NCBI RefSeq assembly: GCF_014805625.2
Contig: NW_023998457.1
Location: 3,409,678-3,473,677, forward strand
Source of the DNA: Glossina fuscipes
Lineage: Eukaryota > Arthropoda > Insecta > Diptera > Glossinidae
Length of the DNA stretch: 64,000 bases
Direction of reading: 5' to 3'
The notes under the pieces are model-generated. The model was not told the DNA's origin. It did not search any database and worked only from the letters and a program-made list of their open reading frames with translations. Of the stretch, positions 11,560 to 24,989 are shown piece after piece. The translations under genes were made by a program, and so were the position numbers. The first letter of the stretch is position 1. Every line of letters begins with the position of its first letter.

Positions 11560-14500
11560 AACAAATCGCGGAAAACTCAAATTACCGTTAATAAATTCAA
11601 TGACTTTTAACCCATCAGAAGTATAGATTGTGCTCAAATATCCCTCGATATCCTTAGCACGGTAGTGATGGTATCAATCTGCAGCAAAAAAAAAGTTAAT
11701 AAAAATGTATTTTTGCGACATATTTTACGCGTGACTGTGAAATAATAAATTCCGGGTACAATGTGTACGGAATATACATACATACATGTAGGGAATAAAC
11801 ACATTTATCCGTTTTATAACATTTTGATACTTCGCACTTCACAACCTTACTTTTTTTTTGCTTTTTGCCCTTCCGTCTCTTATGCCGTTTCGACTTGTTT
11901 CTAGTCTCTGCGGTGTTTGGTTGCGTTTCACTTATTCATGTGGGAAATCTGACATTTGTGTGTTTTATGATTAAAATGTATTAATTTATTATATTATGAT
12001 TTACAATATTTTCTGTTGGGTCGCGTTGCTTTGCCTCGTTTCTCACTTTTATTTTTTTATTTTTTATTTTTGGGCTCCATTTTTGCTTTAATTAGAAATT
12101 TAAATTTATTATCAAACGTGTCAAATACTTTGTTAAATGTCATTAATTTGTTAAATACAAGTTTGTGACAACATGTTTTCTCTCAATTCGCTTATCATTA
12201 AAAACTAAAGTGTAAAAACGAAATCGCTCTTCGATTATATATAACATGTAAATTATGTTGAGTCAAAATGACTTAAATTATCATTTCATAATGCATCTTA
12301 ATATTAGATTAGAAAAGAAAAGCAATTACAATTTGTGATAATGTGAAACTCTCTCTGTAAAATCTGATCTTTTTTCTTTCTTTCATTTCTAGTGAAGCTA
12401 AGCACGACGCCTTGTAGTATTTGCAAGAGAAATTTGTTAGTTTATTTATAATAACCGAGAAAACAGCAGCATTGGACGGCCCTCTGAACCCACTATAAAT
12501 AAAAACAACAAAAACATAGAAATTTTAAGATAAGTGTCGATCATTATCCCATGCCTATAAAAGTATCACTTTTATGGTGCACTTGACGGGGGGAAAAACC
12601 ATTTTTACTGTTCACCAACTTTAAAGATTGGTGAAACTATTTACACTATTTGTTAGGCTTAGGGAAGATTATTTCTATCGCTCGTTATGTTTAAAGAAAA
12701 ATTATTTATGCAGTCTGTTAGGCGAATTCCAAAAGCTTTTCAGCTAAGCTTAAGGAAAAATTACTTTTGCAGTCGAGGGGAAAGACAATTTCAGTACATT
12801 TTTCTTTATGGGACAGTAAAAGGGCACAACAGTTTAACAAGCACTCACACATAATGATTACGAAGAAATTGCCATACAACTATTGTATGAGGGGTAATTG
12901 CTTTGTTAATCGAGGATCGTTATCCATCCGATCGGACAGTACTATCGATCATATCAAGGCTTTAAGCGATCGCAACGACTTGGTGAATCAATTTATCGGA
13001 TCTAAACTCCACTTTAACCTATATATTAGGTGCTTGCATAAATTGTGATCACTGATTGGTAAAATGTATATTAATCAAAGTAGTTTCCATCATTGCCTAC
13101 AACATTTTACAATATTTTTCGCAACATGGCGGTACCATATCAAAAGAATTTATATTGGTTTGGCAACGATCTGATCATACGACCCATTTCGCACGTCTTT
13201 GCGGACGCGCGTGCCAGCCAAGCCATGCTGCATCGATCTGAATATGTGGTATTCAGAAGGCGCCGTATCTGGTGAGTGCGCCGGGTGTGGCACAATTTCG
13301 TAATCGAGCTGCAACAGTGTATTCTGGATAACTCTTGCAACAAGTGGCCAAAAAATGGCATTTTTAATCTACCTGTGTCGCCACTTTTATACCGCTGCAA
13401 CCAAAAGCAATAAAAGGGGTATAATGGAGCAGCATCACCATAAGCTTTTGGACGTGTTTGGGGAATTTTGGCAAAACAGATTTCTTCAAAGCTAACAACG
13501 AAAATAATGAAAATGTAATTTTGAGCGCTCCAGGCCATTAGCGTCGGCATACGCTGAATCAATCAAGAGTATTAAATGGAACACTGATATTTTCTGTAGC
13601 GGAAGGTCGAAATCATCGAATTCAACCGTTACACTGGTATTTTCCATTTCTTTATCATTTTTACTTGTAAAAAATGCTGATCAGAATTTTTGCAAACCCC
13701 TCTATATTAGTTTAAGAAGTTTGCGAGCGTGCTAAACTGTTCTTTTCTTAAGCTATGGACATATGCATTAGATGACTACATCTAGGCCATACTTAACTTC
13801 CACACCGAACACAAGACAATTTTACGATAACTTCGTAATTTGCAAATTGCAAGAAAGTTTGGGTTTCCATAATGTAGACTTTTTAAGTTTTTATGCTGAC
13901 GTCACTTTTGAAAAATGAGTGTCATTACACTATGCAGGTATATAGTTGGGATTATAAAGAACTAAGCTTGGATCGAATATTGCCAGTTCACACGACGACA
14001 ATAGGAACTTAAAAAACCCAAGAGAAAAAAAAATTAGAACATTTTGAAAAATCTGAAAGTCTTTAAATGCAAGATATAGTTTAAGTAGCTGTCAAGTTCG
14101 ACAAAAACACAAATCAAACTTTCATTAATTTGAAGAAAATTTCATCCCAGAGATGGTGGAGGACCTTAAAGAATGAGAAAGTTCTTTTATATGTTCGCCT
14201 TCCACTCAGAAGTTCTTCAAGTTGACAATTATGCGCATGAGGAAAAAGTTTTCGGCCAAACTGTGTGCAAGCCGGCTAGAAGGCAACCCATTATTCGGCT
14301 AAAGACGAAAATTGCTTTGCAACATGTATTTCAATTATTTTCCAGCTATTCATCGAAGGTTATATTTTATATATGAATATACGATCTGGCAAAAAAAAAA
14401 AAAAATTTTCTATACAGTTTTTGTGGCGGAAATGTAGCTTCATCTTCGTGTGGAGAGTTAGCGTTTTTGTATCGGATATAAATATTTTTGCAAAATATCA

Positions 14501-15540
14501 TCAAATCACGTTTGTGTAATTTTTGTTGTTTTTTGTTGTTTTTTTTTTAGTTTTTTTTTTTTATCCCATGACATTCTCTTGACATGTTTTAATGAAACAT
14601 TTGTATATACGTTTGTCATTTTGGGTGGCGTTTTTTCTTTTTTTTTGCTTTTTTTTTGTTTGTTTTTTTATTTGAAACAAGTAAAATTTATTTAAAAAAT
14701 GCAATCACATACGTCTGCACATACGCAAGCAGTGTCTACGTTTCATGCCCTCATTCAGTTTAACTAAAACTAAACACAATGAAATCTTTAATTATTTCTG
14801 ACATACGCCAACAAATGTCAAACTAAACAAAAGACAAAACGATTTGTACGCATGGTTGTGTGCGTATGTGAATTATAACCACAGAATTATCTTTAGGATT
14901 GATATTCGTAGTAAAAACTGTTGATATCAAAAAAAAAAAGAGAAAAAAAAAAAATAAATAAAAAAAAAAAAAAATAAAAAAAAGTTAAATTTAAAAATGC
15001 ATATGCCTTTGTAGAAATAATAATTTCAAAAAAAAAAAAAAAAAAAAACGAACACATTTTTTTTTTTTTCTTTGATTTAGAAAGAAAGGTTTTTTTTTTT
15101 TTCAAAAAAAAAAAAAAAAAAAAAATTCTAAAGTAATTATTATTCGTTTTTGTTTTCCTCTATCTCCGCCTCTCTTGCATCCTCTTATCTTATTGTCGTT
15201 TAATTGGAAACGAAACACACTTTATAAATATTTAACAAGTCATTGTTATTGCTAAGAAACTAACAAGTGCGGAAGCTGATCGCTCCTTAATCCGAATCTC
15301 AGACACTCTCTGTTATATCAAAGTATTAAAGCATCAAATAGGGTACTATGAATCAATGACCTGTGAGTTATATAAATGTATACATGTATGTGTGTACATA
15401 TATAAACTAGTAAAAAAAAAATATAATAAAAATAAATATTATAAACTTTAAAAAAAATGACATTTTTTTTCTATATAGATATATATATATATATATGTAT
15501 ATATATAACAGGCAGAGATAGGCTCAGTTTGATCTTTATT
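11560..15540. other. AT-rich block with long homopolymers
   Basis: Long A and T runs cluster at 14380-14700 and 14920-15125, with TA runs at 15470-15510. A less AT-rich part at 12760-13570 contains a 93-residue plus frame and a 140-residue minus frame with no family I recognise. No DINE-1-like copy is seen here. Confidence 0.6.
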
Positions 15541-17049
15541 AATAACAGCCTTTTGCCGTAAGTTTCTTCTGACGAATGCAATAAACCAGGCCCCAAAAAG
15601 GACCCTGGAATGAACGTCCCCTCAAATGTTCAAAATAAAATGTCAAAGCTTTGAGTAAACCTTTTAAATAAAGTCATGACGGTTGAGTGATTTGGACGTT
15701 GAACTATTACTTGCTTTTCAGTATCCTGGTCTAGGTTTTAGATCCATGGCTACTATGATTTAGAAGTTGCGAGCACTCTTTCACGAAATGTGCCCTAAGT
15801 ACGATGATGATGAGAGAGATGCAGTAGTTGTGCCCGAAGGACGCTGATGATGGGGAATTAATAAGTAGAGAAAGGAGCATCCGGCAGGGCCATTACCGGA
15901 TAGGTATATACGCTGTGGCTTAGTGTTACGTCTTTAACCTGCAGTATAAACATTTAATGGAGCTGCGTTCGCACGCCAACTATATATAATGGAACTAAAG
16001 TTGCTCTACCTTATCCGGAATTGGGTCTAGTTATGCTGACTATATAGATAGTCGCTCTTCCTATTGGCCATGAAATGAATCGCAGCCATTTGACATACTA
16101 ACAATAAATCTATGTGGATAGTTGTGCCTAATATTTCTATCAATTTGTACTTCAGCATTATTTTCAGGAAAATCTTCTCAAATTCCTTACAGCTGAAATT
16201 ATAAAGAAAGAAATTACTCAGCTTCATTGGTAATAGCAGGCGTATCTTTGCCTTTGTTAAACATAAACATAAAAAAAGGATATTTGGTTCAATATTACAT
16301 ATCAGCTTTACTCTGAACACAGTCTCTCATGCATCATTATGGCTATGTATTTCTGCCTAACAAAGGTAAAACTGGCCCAGTCACTGGTTCCACTGGGGTT
16401 CTAATATATAATCATAACTGCAATGAATATGACATATTTGTACTCTACCCTTCAACAGGTCATTGAGAATTTTTTATTGTAATAGCCGAGCATAGAGCAA
16501 TGGAACGAAGGTCAAATTTCTACAAATTTTCGGAAAAATATAAGCGAAAACAATTTATTACTTATTAATTAACTTGACCCCTTTTTTACGGAATAAAAAT
16601 TATTATATTAAAATAATGCATTAGCAAATGATCTTCAGTTCGTTTCATTTTGTAGTGCTACGTCTTCTAATTTTTAAGTTCCCAATTCTTTTTCAGAGCA
16701 TAGCAGAGAGTTGAAGTGTTAGTTCTTGTGGCACTTTTGTTTTAAAACGTAAACAGCCACAAGGTTGCCATAGTTTTTGCAATTTCATATCAGATTTGGT
16801 ATTCTCGGTATTGTCAACAGATGTCGAATTCGAACAAATATCGCAGATACTTTATGAGTCGTTAGACATTACGCTGCTTGCATGATTTGTGATAACTTTA
16901 TTTATAACAAGGGTGATATTGTAAGGTTTTATCGAGACTATGCCCCCTTTTCTTACTTTGTAGGAAAACGAAAAACAACAAAAGCGAACAGAAAGTATTC
17001 TCTTACGATTAGTGACCGATCGCAAAGCCACACAAATCTTCAGTATCAG
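15541..17049. other. Non-genic stretch
   Basis: A GATGATGA-rich segment (about 15810-15850) follows 'aggttttagatcc', which faintly recalls a B box. It may be another old SINE, but I do not count it. The rest is plain AT-rich DNA. Confidence 0.4.
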
Positions 17050-17600
17050 CAAGATTGCTAAGTTACGCAATCCACAAAGAAAACAATGCTTTGTGACTTG
17101 TCATATCTCTGGGAATTCCGCTGCAAATTTGCTACAAAGCGAGAAGAACGATGACAAGTAAACACTAACACTAATTACTGTCACTTGTAATCTTTCTGTG
17201 ACTTAGATCAGAATATGGGCGAGGACAAGCACTAATTGCTAGTCAAAGGGGAAAGAAATCTTGCAACTTGTGATGTCTCTCCGAATATGACCCGAAATTT
17301 GATACAAAATGACAAAAAGGATGACAAGCACTGACTATTAGCCACAAGGGAAAGCCACGTGTGTTCTTGTCAAAGTTTTTTATAATCTCGTATCACACTA
17401 GGTATTCCGCATCAATAGTCAAATTAAAAATTTTCAATATCAATTTCGATCCAGAATAAGATTGCTAATCTACCGAAATTGCAAAGAAAACAATAATTTG
17501 CGGCTGATGATGTCTTTGTGAATTTGTTGTTCAGAATATGGCCGCAAATTTGATACGAAAATGATGATAAGGTAGCACAAGTCCTAATTTTATGGCCGTT
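17050..17600. repeat. Decayed tandem repeat around a GATGACAAGCACTAA phrase
   Basis: 'aagattgcta...caaagaaaacaat' occurs at 17051 and 17458. 'gcaaatttgctacaaagcgagaagaacgatgacaagtaaacactaa' (17122-17167) recurs as 'gaaatttgatacaaaatgacaaaaaggatgacaagcactgac' (17293-17334) and 'gcaaatttgatacgaaaatgatgataaggtagcacaagtcctaa' (17545-17588). Partial units lie between. The copies are too diverged to fix one period (about 170-240 bp). Confidence 0.6.
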
Positions 17601-18810
17601 GAACTATAACAAAGGCAGCATGTATAGGCTGTATAAATATATATATATATATATATATAATCTTCATAGCACAAACGTTATAACATTTCGAATATATACT
17701 TATTGTCTGGTAGGAGGAGGCTATAAAAACGAACAAACAAAAACAAACGTGAAACAATAAAAGTGGAAACAAATTTCGATGGCAGGCTAGTTTGAAACTG
17801 TCTGATGCTAAAAATGTAATTTTAATTTACTTCACATGATCTGAAATCATTATCAGGGTTCCTTTTTTTTTCATTTTTTTTTCATTTTTCTTTTATGGGA
17901 AATGTTGATCGACGAGCATCAATTATAAGATATTTTAATGATATCTAAAAAAAAAAAAAAAAAAAATCCGATAAATAAAACATGTCAGTCCGTGACGGGC
18001 AAGAGTGGGATTTATAATAATAATAATAATAAGAATAAATATCACAAATATGTTCGCATATCTCGGTTAAAGTTGACCTTCTACGAAATACCTTGAACTC
18101 GGTTTTTAGTACAAAAGTTGTTAGGCGGCTTAAGTATTCATATTCATTTATTTATATGCATATGAATGCGTTCATATATCGGATTAAAAGTGAATTCATT
18201 GAAGAACACATTGTAATCAATTCTGTTCTTTTCAATTGAATGACTTAATCGCAAATTAAAGACGAAAACGAAAACGAAACGAGAAACACGAAACCAAATG
18301 TTTTAATGTTAAACAAAATGTTGTTTATCCGTTATCAGTAGAAAAAGATTTTTGTTTCGTTACTTTTTCATTAAAACGCAAAACGAGAAGGATTTCTTTC
18401 GGTTCAACAGAATTTCAAGTATTGTACGCATATATATATATATATAAACATAACAATAGATTCCTCTTAACGGTCGGCTAAGGGTAGTTTAACGTTTACA
18501 TGCGTGTCATCGTACAGCGGCTGTCCCTTATAATTGGATTTTCAATGAAATTAAACCTTATGAAAATTATGAAACATTGTTAAGCGTAGCTTTTGTAATG
18601 TGATCGATCGATCGATTGATTGGTTTTCTCAATTTTTGGTAAGCGCAAATGAAGCGAATTGATTTAATGCACAGTAAATTTGTTTCATTTAAAAGTAGGG
18701 TAACAGCAATACCTTTAACATGCCGATTACATATCGTATCGCTTGACGAATTTATAACAAAGAGTATCGTGCGAAAAATCAAAGATCAGTTATAGCGCAA
18801 TATGCTAAAA
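17601..18810. other. AT-rich block
   Basis: (TA)n at 17637-17659 and 18430-18446, T and A runs at 17863-17965, and (AAT)n at 18016-18030. No gene or transposon signal is seen. Confidence 0.6.
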
Positions 18811-18995
18811 CCGCCTGAGTAGCCGAGCGGGTAACTACCGCACCCGCCAACTCAACTTTCGACGATTCGTATCTCATATGCCGGTAGAGTTTTCTGTGGT
18901 CGTAACTATGGCAAGTGCCCAGTCACACTGCTACCAGACTGCGGCTGGCCACTCCCTCTCTATGTTCTTCTCTATCCTCACATATTACACGAACA
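18811..18995 (+). mobile_element. tRNA-derived SINE copy
   Basis: 'cctgagtagccgagcgggtaac' holds TAGCCGAGCGG, an exact A-box pattern (TRGCNNAGYGG). About 45 bp on, 'cgacgattcgtatctc' is a mutated B box. The body 'ccggtagagttttctgtggtcgtaact' matches the copy at 45.8 kb ('cggtagagtttacttcggtcgtagct'), and 'ggccactccctctctatg' follows. The head does not fold into a proper cloverleaf, so it is not a tRNA gene. Confidence 0.6.
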
Positions 18996-20819
18996 GTGGT
19001 TATTCCCTGAATAATTGAGGTAAGGAATAACCTGAAGCAAAGGATGGCTTTAAAACAACCAAGTGAAGAACAAATCTAGTTATGGAGAATTCTTTTTGAA
19101 AAGAGAACAACAAGACCGATGTGTCACTTTTAATAAATATGACGGTAAGGGTCATTGAACAAGTCTCTCTTTCCATCTTTTGGGGGGCTACGCTCAACAT
19201 GTGGACGACAGATTAGTGAATCACGTCGGAATAAATGTCCGCTTCAAAGTTCCAACAAGATATCAATTGAAGAGCGAGCAACAGCGGAATATGCGTTTTG
19301 GTCAATCTAAAGATAACCATGCGAGGAGCAATTAAAAAAGTCGAATGAGATGTTCCGCGGGAGGTGGAGTCGGTCTTAGACGTCAGGGTAGCCGCATAGT
19401 TAGTCGTACTAAAACCAAAAATGTAACAGTGAGTAATGTTACGGTGATGCTCTATTCGATTTTTATCCCACAAAATGGCCAATGACGATGCGTTCAACGT
19501 GAAAGGCAGCGTGATAGAGTTTATTTCAGTGCTTCACGCACGTTCCAGCAGAAGAACCGATTAATTATGGTAAGGAAGGAATATAGCGACAAGCATTTCA
19601 TTGAATGCTAAAAAAAATCAAAAATCAAGTGGTAAAGGACGCCAAGGTAGTTGTTTCGCATAAGTTTCTGAGAATAATGAACAAAGTAATCGAAGAGCGA
19701 GTGATTAAGTTTGCCTACAATGCACTAAGGAGTATATACTCTCACGCATGAACTAGTTACCACCTGCTGGAAAAATCTTGACTTCAGATGTTTGTAGCAA
19801 ATAGTCGATAAAATATGGCTTGGTTCTTATCTTGGACTCGGGACACAAGCATTTGCAGCCACTTTAAAATTGTTTTGTCTTTCCCGACTTCTGCTCCACG
19901 AAAGTCTCTTAGCATAGCTTAAGAGACCGAAGTGTGCCGAACTTCTTGAAATATATAGAAACTCTCTGGTTTTTTTATCTGCCCCAGCTTGGTGCTACCT
20001 GTACATACCTACCTTGTTAAGACCTCATTTAAATTTGACATTGTCTATCGCTTCTCGATCGCGCTTGTGGCTTATTACTGCCTACTGTGGGGTAACTGAA
20101 ATTGTAATTTACGAGCGGATTCCCTGCTGGTTGTGGTGGACAGGGATTTCGTGAAAAAATTCATTTAATCTCGGGGCCTGTTATTAAATTTTCATATGAG
20201 AGTTAGTGGTCAAACTTTCTGCTATGTTCGTTCTTTAAGCAATTGCTTCTATTCAGGTAATTGAACTATGATACCATGATGTGTACCATAGATTATTTAA
20301 TTTTTTCTACAAAATAATTTTATTTGAAAAAAAAAAAACGAAAACCCCCCGCGTTTCTCCGCCTTTTTCCACGAATGCAATGCGTTGCTTCGTTCACTAC
20401 ATATCGATCCTTTAAATTATGAATAAGCGTAACAGCTTGGTTTTGTGGTTTTTCGTATTTGGTCTGAATAGACAACCACCGTGTGCCAGTAGTAACCCAT
20501 ACCTCCATTAAGCGAAAGCAATTGTGCGCATTTTACAGACGTTTTCACTACGCGTAGTGGTCGGCTTCACTTATTGCAAATATTTCGTTAAAGTTTCACT
20601 TTTATTTTTTTTTCTTTTTTAGTCTTTTTACTAGAAACATCCTTTTGTTATTAGTGTGAAATCGATATGCAATGCACAAAAGCATTCATATTCAAATGTG
20701 TTTTACATTTACAAAAAATTATATGCGGCTTGGAGCGAATCTTTGATACCCATAAACTGAATTTCATACCTAAAGCTTGGAGAGAAGTTTATTGACTATG
20801 TGCCTGACTCTCAACGGAT
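18996..20819. other. Non-genic stretch with unrecognised frames
   Basis: A 94-residue minus frame (19213-19497) and a plus stretch open for about 45 codons (from about 19617) match no family I know. The last 600 bp are AT-rich. No repeat family of the window is found. Confidence 0.45.
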
Positions 20820-21720
20820 GGAAGGTTAGACAATAGCGGATATTTGCAGGAAACGATCGAAAAATATTTGGTTGTGACCTGTGCCTATTCGCTGAGCGCA
20901 AGAAACTGTCCGGCGACATTCAGTTGGAGCAGTGGACAACCATATGGCTGTGAATGTTCGTTAGAAAGAAGAGTTAGCTGGAATGTATTTAACCGGGCAG
21001 GGGGTTACGCGGGAATACAATTACGCTTGGGGCTAGAGGCGTTCAACCGCTGTTTGATTGAGACAGGAGACGGTCGAACGATTTAGGATATTTGAAGCAG
21101 GGGACGGTCCGAAAGCGCTAGGCGCAAGAAACGATTAAATGCTATTCGGTTGGGACAGTGGACGCATAGAGGCATTAGTGGATATTCGCAAGAAATAAGA
21201 GAAGGTGGAATGGTCGTCAGAGAGGAACAACAGTCGATTGGTGTTCGACTGAGACAGAAGAAGGGAATATAGGCTAGGAACAACAATCGATCGAATGATA
21301 TTCGGCTGGGACAGGAGCGGTCAGAAAAGGGCAAGGATAGTTCGCATTCTTTTCTGTTGGAACAGGTGTCTGACGGACAGCGTAAGAGAAAGTCGAATGG
21401 TACCTGTTTAAAATGGTGGACAGAAGATGTGGGCTGAGACAAGGTACAATCAAATGATATTCGGCTGAGCCAGTGGACTGCCAGACAGTAGTAGAAATTC
21501 TCTAGGGACAAGCGACGATTGAGTCGTATCAGGTTGGGCCAGCGGACGGTAAGCCAGCCGTATAACTTAGCCACTTACAACAGACGGTCAAATGGTGCTC
21601 GTTTAAGAAGGAAGTCAGACAATAGCGCACATTTGTTAGGGGTAAGAGACGATTGAATGGTATTCTGTTGACACAGGGGACAGGGAATGTAGTGGAGAAG
21701 AGAAGATCAGATTACCAGCT
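20820..21720. repeat. Decayed GC-richer minisatellite, period about 70-95 bp
   Basis: Units share 'acgattgaatggtattcggctgggacaggggacggtcagacaatagtggatattcgctaggaacaag' or variants of it. The start phrase appears near 20850, 21130, 21230, 21290, 21450, 21512 and 21650. The region is clearly richer in G than its surroundings and purine-biased on the plus strand. It creates open frames on both strands (163 residues on the minus strand at 21083-21574), which are not genes. Confidence 0.7.
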
Positions 21721-24261
21721 ACTATTGGACGTTTGCAATATTCCTGGTTGTTACGCGACGTGAAACGACGCAGTTAGCACACCACTGGCGTTTACATGGT
21801 AAGCACAAAAAGAAAAGCTGATGAGCTTGACGTGAATATTTTGATCCCCATTATATTTTTAAATTTTTGTTATATATTTTTGGTCTTGCAAAAGTGCATA
21901 AGGAAATCTAATGATAATATGTAATAAGTTTAAAAAAATTGAGATCACAGTTATTGTTCGATTTATATCATTTTCGATACGAATCACTTAATATAATTGT
22001 TAACTTTTAAAATTTGTAGCCTTTTTATTTGAGAAAATCGTTTTAAAACGAAAAGGAAAAAATCAATCAATCGTTCTGCTTCGAGTGTAAGCGAGTCCAA
22101 TTAACTATTTCCGTGATTTTTCAATAACAAGTTTTTCGAATCAATTCTTAGTAATTTCTAGTATAATAACAGTTTTGATGATTTGATCACTTTTAAATTG
22201 CACTACGTTATGTTACACGCGGTATGGTAAAAAGTGAATATCCCTTTGATGGCGGGATTAAAAGTAAAACGAGATCAGCTATTATACGGAACATTTACAA
22301 CAATGTTTACAGTTCTATATGATAGTATAGTATATCTACGTAAGTATATATGATGTTGTTATTGTTTTTATTTTATTGTCTGTGTGCAAATATAGTACTT
22401 TTTCTTGTGTACTTTAACTCTATTCATAGACTTGGTAAGAATTGTACGCTCTATGTCGTATGCCGTATGTTATTGTGGCTTTTTATTTGTATGTGTGTGT
22501 TTTTGTTTTTTGTTGGTTTTCAGACAAGCTTTGCATGTGCGTTACATGCAGCTTACAAAACGGATTAAATGGTTGCCCTCAAAAATCGCACACACACACA
22601 CACACACACATACATACATACATACATACACATACAAATACACGCTCGGAAGCCCATTTATATACAAGATTTTTGAATGCAATTTTTTTTTGTTTTTTTT
22701 TTATGTCTGTAAGTGATTGTTATTACTGTATGTGAAACAGTCATAAAACCGAAAACAAAGCAACAAAAACAACAGAAACAAAAAAAAAAAAAAAAGAAAC
22801 TTAAAAAGAAAACATGTATTCACCGTGAGCTTGTTTGGAGTGTGATGTTAAGAGGTTTCGTGTAACGTTAAACGTCAATCTTCCGTTCTCTAACCGCACA
22901 CATGCATGCACGCACATGCAATCATTTGTTAGTCACGTAATTTCATGGCAATAACAAGAAACGTCAGCAACATCAGCCGCCAAGTACAATAAAAATGTTT
23001 TTCTCCTCTTATTCTTCTCTTCGAGTGCCGTAAAATATTGTAACAATGATATCACAACACATCACAATAGATGTCGCGAATAAATTTTGCAAACATCTCT
23101 CGAAATACAAAATAGCAGCAGTTAAGAGTTAAATAACTTAAATTTTTATAAATTATTTTTGGTCCTGTGTTTAGTTCTATTCATATCTTGCTATCATATC
23201 TTAAGCTACTTAGATGGCGGCTTTTTTTTTTATTTTTTTACTTTTTTACCCCATTAATATATTTATATGTACGTATATTCTTGTTTTATTAATTTTATTT
23301 TGTTACCAAATCTCGTTAAAAAGAAATAAAGAATTTAAGCCGATTATTTATAGGTAAAGCAGCAAAAACTGCAAGCAAGCAACGGCTGTAAGCAATTTCA
23401 GCGAACACGACCGTAAATACATATCTTACTTAAGCATTTAATCCAACAGTTTATTACGAGATGCTAAAATGACATAAAGCAAAGTCATTTTTTTTTCTCC
23501 TCCCTCTTTCTGTCCCTCCTTTTGTACGAAATGCTTAACGTTTTTTGCGGTCAGCTTAAGCAATACCTTTCTCTCCTCTTTCTTGGTAAATTCACAACTA
23601 GCCGATCGAAATTATCTATAGGTTCAATAGGTATTGCTTTCAACGATCAAAAAGCAACAGGAATTTTGTTTTGCTTTACCGACATAATACCTTTGCTCTT
23701 GATAACCAATAGTTAAATGATGGATTCTCTTCTAGCTACTATTTAGCTGCTCAACAGCTGCCTAAGCTGCTTGTGGTAGTTGTCATCTTTATCTTATTTT
23801 TATTTGCATTTGATTACGAACTCGAAACGATTAAACTTGAATAGCTTACCCATGTTACGTATCTGATTGCATCGTTAACTAGCTTTATAACCTCATAAAT
23901 ATCCACAAAATATGCAATTTGATCAAAAACTAACGAGAATTTGCCTTAACATGCATTCTTCTTTTTTTCTTTCGTTTCTCAACATTTTTAACATTTTCTC
24001 TTCAACATCGATTGCCTTAACCTTATTGATATTTTTGCCAACTTTCAGTGTGACAAACGATCCCCGCATCACTTTGAGTATGGTCTTGAGATTTGAATTT
24101 GGTATTTCACCCTAATGTTCTCTGCGCATTAAAAACAATAAGTTCTTAGAGTCCGCTTGGGGAGGACAAAAATGACCGTAGAAAACCAGGCTCGATAAAT
24201 AAATCAGTTTTGAACTATTTCGGAGAGTTCAGGGGAAATTTTCGCTTTCATTAGACCCTAC
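21721..24261. other. AT-rich block without dispersed repeats
   Basis: Poly-A/T and the (CA)(CATA) microsatellite dominate. The pyrimidine-rich patch at 23490-23520 and the short 'tgcccttaacc' patches carry no frames of interest. No DINE-1-like copy is seen. Confidence 0.6.
22588..22634. repeat. (CA)n followed by (CATA)n microsatellite
   Basis: About 11 CA units pass directly into about six CATA units. The 97- and 103-residue frames across it are microsatellite translations. Confidence 0.95.
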
Positions 24262-24480
24262 CACACTTGTGGTACCCTACACTAATTGTGATACCGAGTA
24301 AAATAAGTTAGTGCGGATGTATGTAACACGCAGAAGAGCTTAAGGTAGACCTAACTTTAATTATAGCTACCGAAAAAGACTATAAATCGGTCTAAACCTG
24401 TCTGTCGGTTTGTCCATCTCTGCAGGCGCCAGACAAGTTGCACTTGATTTTCAGAACATTTTAAATATTTGATTCTTTAA
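24262..24480 (+). mobile_element. DINE-1-like fragment, plus arm of inverted pair
   Basis: ACCCTACACTAATTGTGATACC at about 24277 is followed by 'gtgcggatgtatgtaacacgcagaagagctt' (positions 24312-24342) and 'ctgtctgtcggtttgtcc'. The copy is cut after the core. An oppositely oriented copy follows within about 130 bp. Confidence 0.55.
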
Positions 24481-24599
24481 CGATCTCTGTAATGAGAATT
24501 TTTCCATTTGCAAGCCTAAGTCCGTTCATTGTTTTCAAAGCTCGCAACACCGCTGACGTCTCTCCCTAGCCCCAGCCAGCTCAAAGCTTTAGAATGTCT

Positions 24600-24960
24600 A
24601 CTATTACTATACTATTACTTAGCCACTTTTGTCGAAAAAGTTTTGCAAGTAAATTTTTTTCTTATAACGACTTTTTAGAATAGAGCATTATAAGGGGATT
24701 TATCGAAAAAGTGGACTGATCCGAACTTTTTTCAATAGCGTTCGTTTTTGGATCAAAGCACGTCACTGTACCGAATTTCATCAAAATATCTCAAAAACTG
24801 CGACTAACTTGAACAAAATATTACATGGACAGACATCAGACGGACGGACAGAGAAAGGGATAGACAGACTTACGTCGATTCAGAATCATTTTTTGAATTA
24901 GTCGGTATAATAAAACCTGCGGCTACTTTAAGATCTTGCGTAAGCGTGTCAAATTTCCAT
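24600..24960 (-). mobile_element. DINE-1-like element, minus arm of inverted pair
   Basis: 'cttataacgactttttagaat', 'cgaaaaagtggactgatccgaa', 'gatcaaagcacgtcactgta', 'catcagacggacggacagag' and 'tcgattcagaatcattttttgaat' occur in the minus-strand order of form I. This copy keeps the region around the core better than most. Confidence 0.6.
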
Positions 24961-24989
24961 AATCAATAATATTTGATGACAGTGGCGGA

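Noticed and set aside
13140..13562. 140-residue minus-strand open frame
   Set aside because: It has no recognisable domain, no conserved motif and no neighbouring exon signal. I could not match it to any transposase by eye.
15690..15870. Possible further SINE or tRNA-like head ('ggtctaggttttagatcc')
   Set aside because: There is only a poor B-box resemblance, and no A box or shared SINE body was found.
18811..18885. A tRNA gene (Ser/Leu-like A box TAGCCGAGCGG)
   Set aside because: The arms do not pair into a cloverleaf and the B box is mutated. The downstream body matches another dispersed copy, so it is a SINE head.
21083..21574. 163-residue minus-strand open frame
   Set aside because: It lies wholly in the decayed minisatellite. 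Its residues repeat with the DNA unit and no domain is seen.
22588..22634. CRISPR-like regular repeats
   Set aside because: These are CA/CATA microsatellites. No repeat-spacer structure exists anywhere in the window, and the DNA is animal nuclear sequence.
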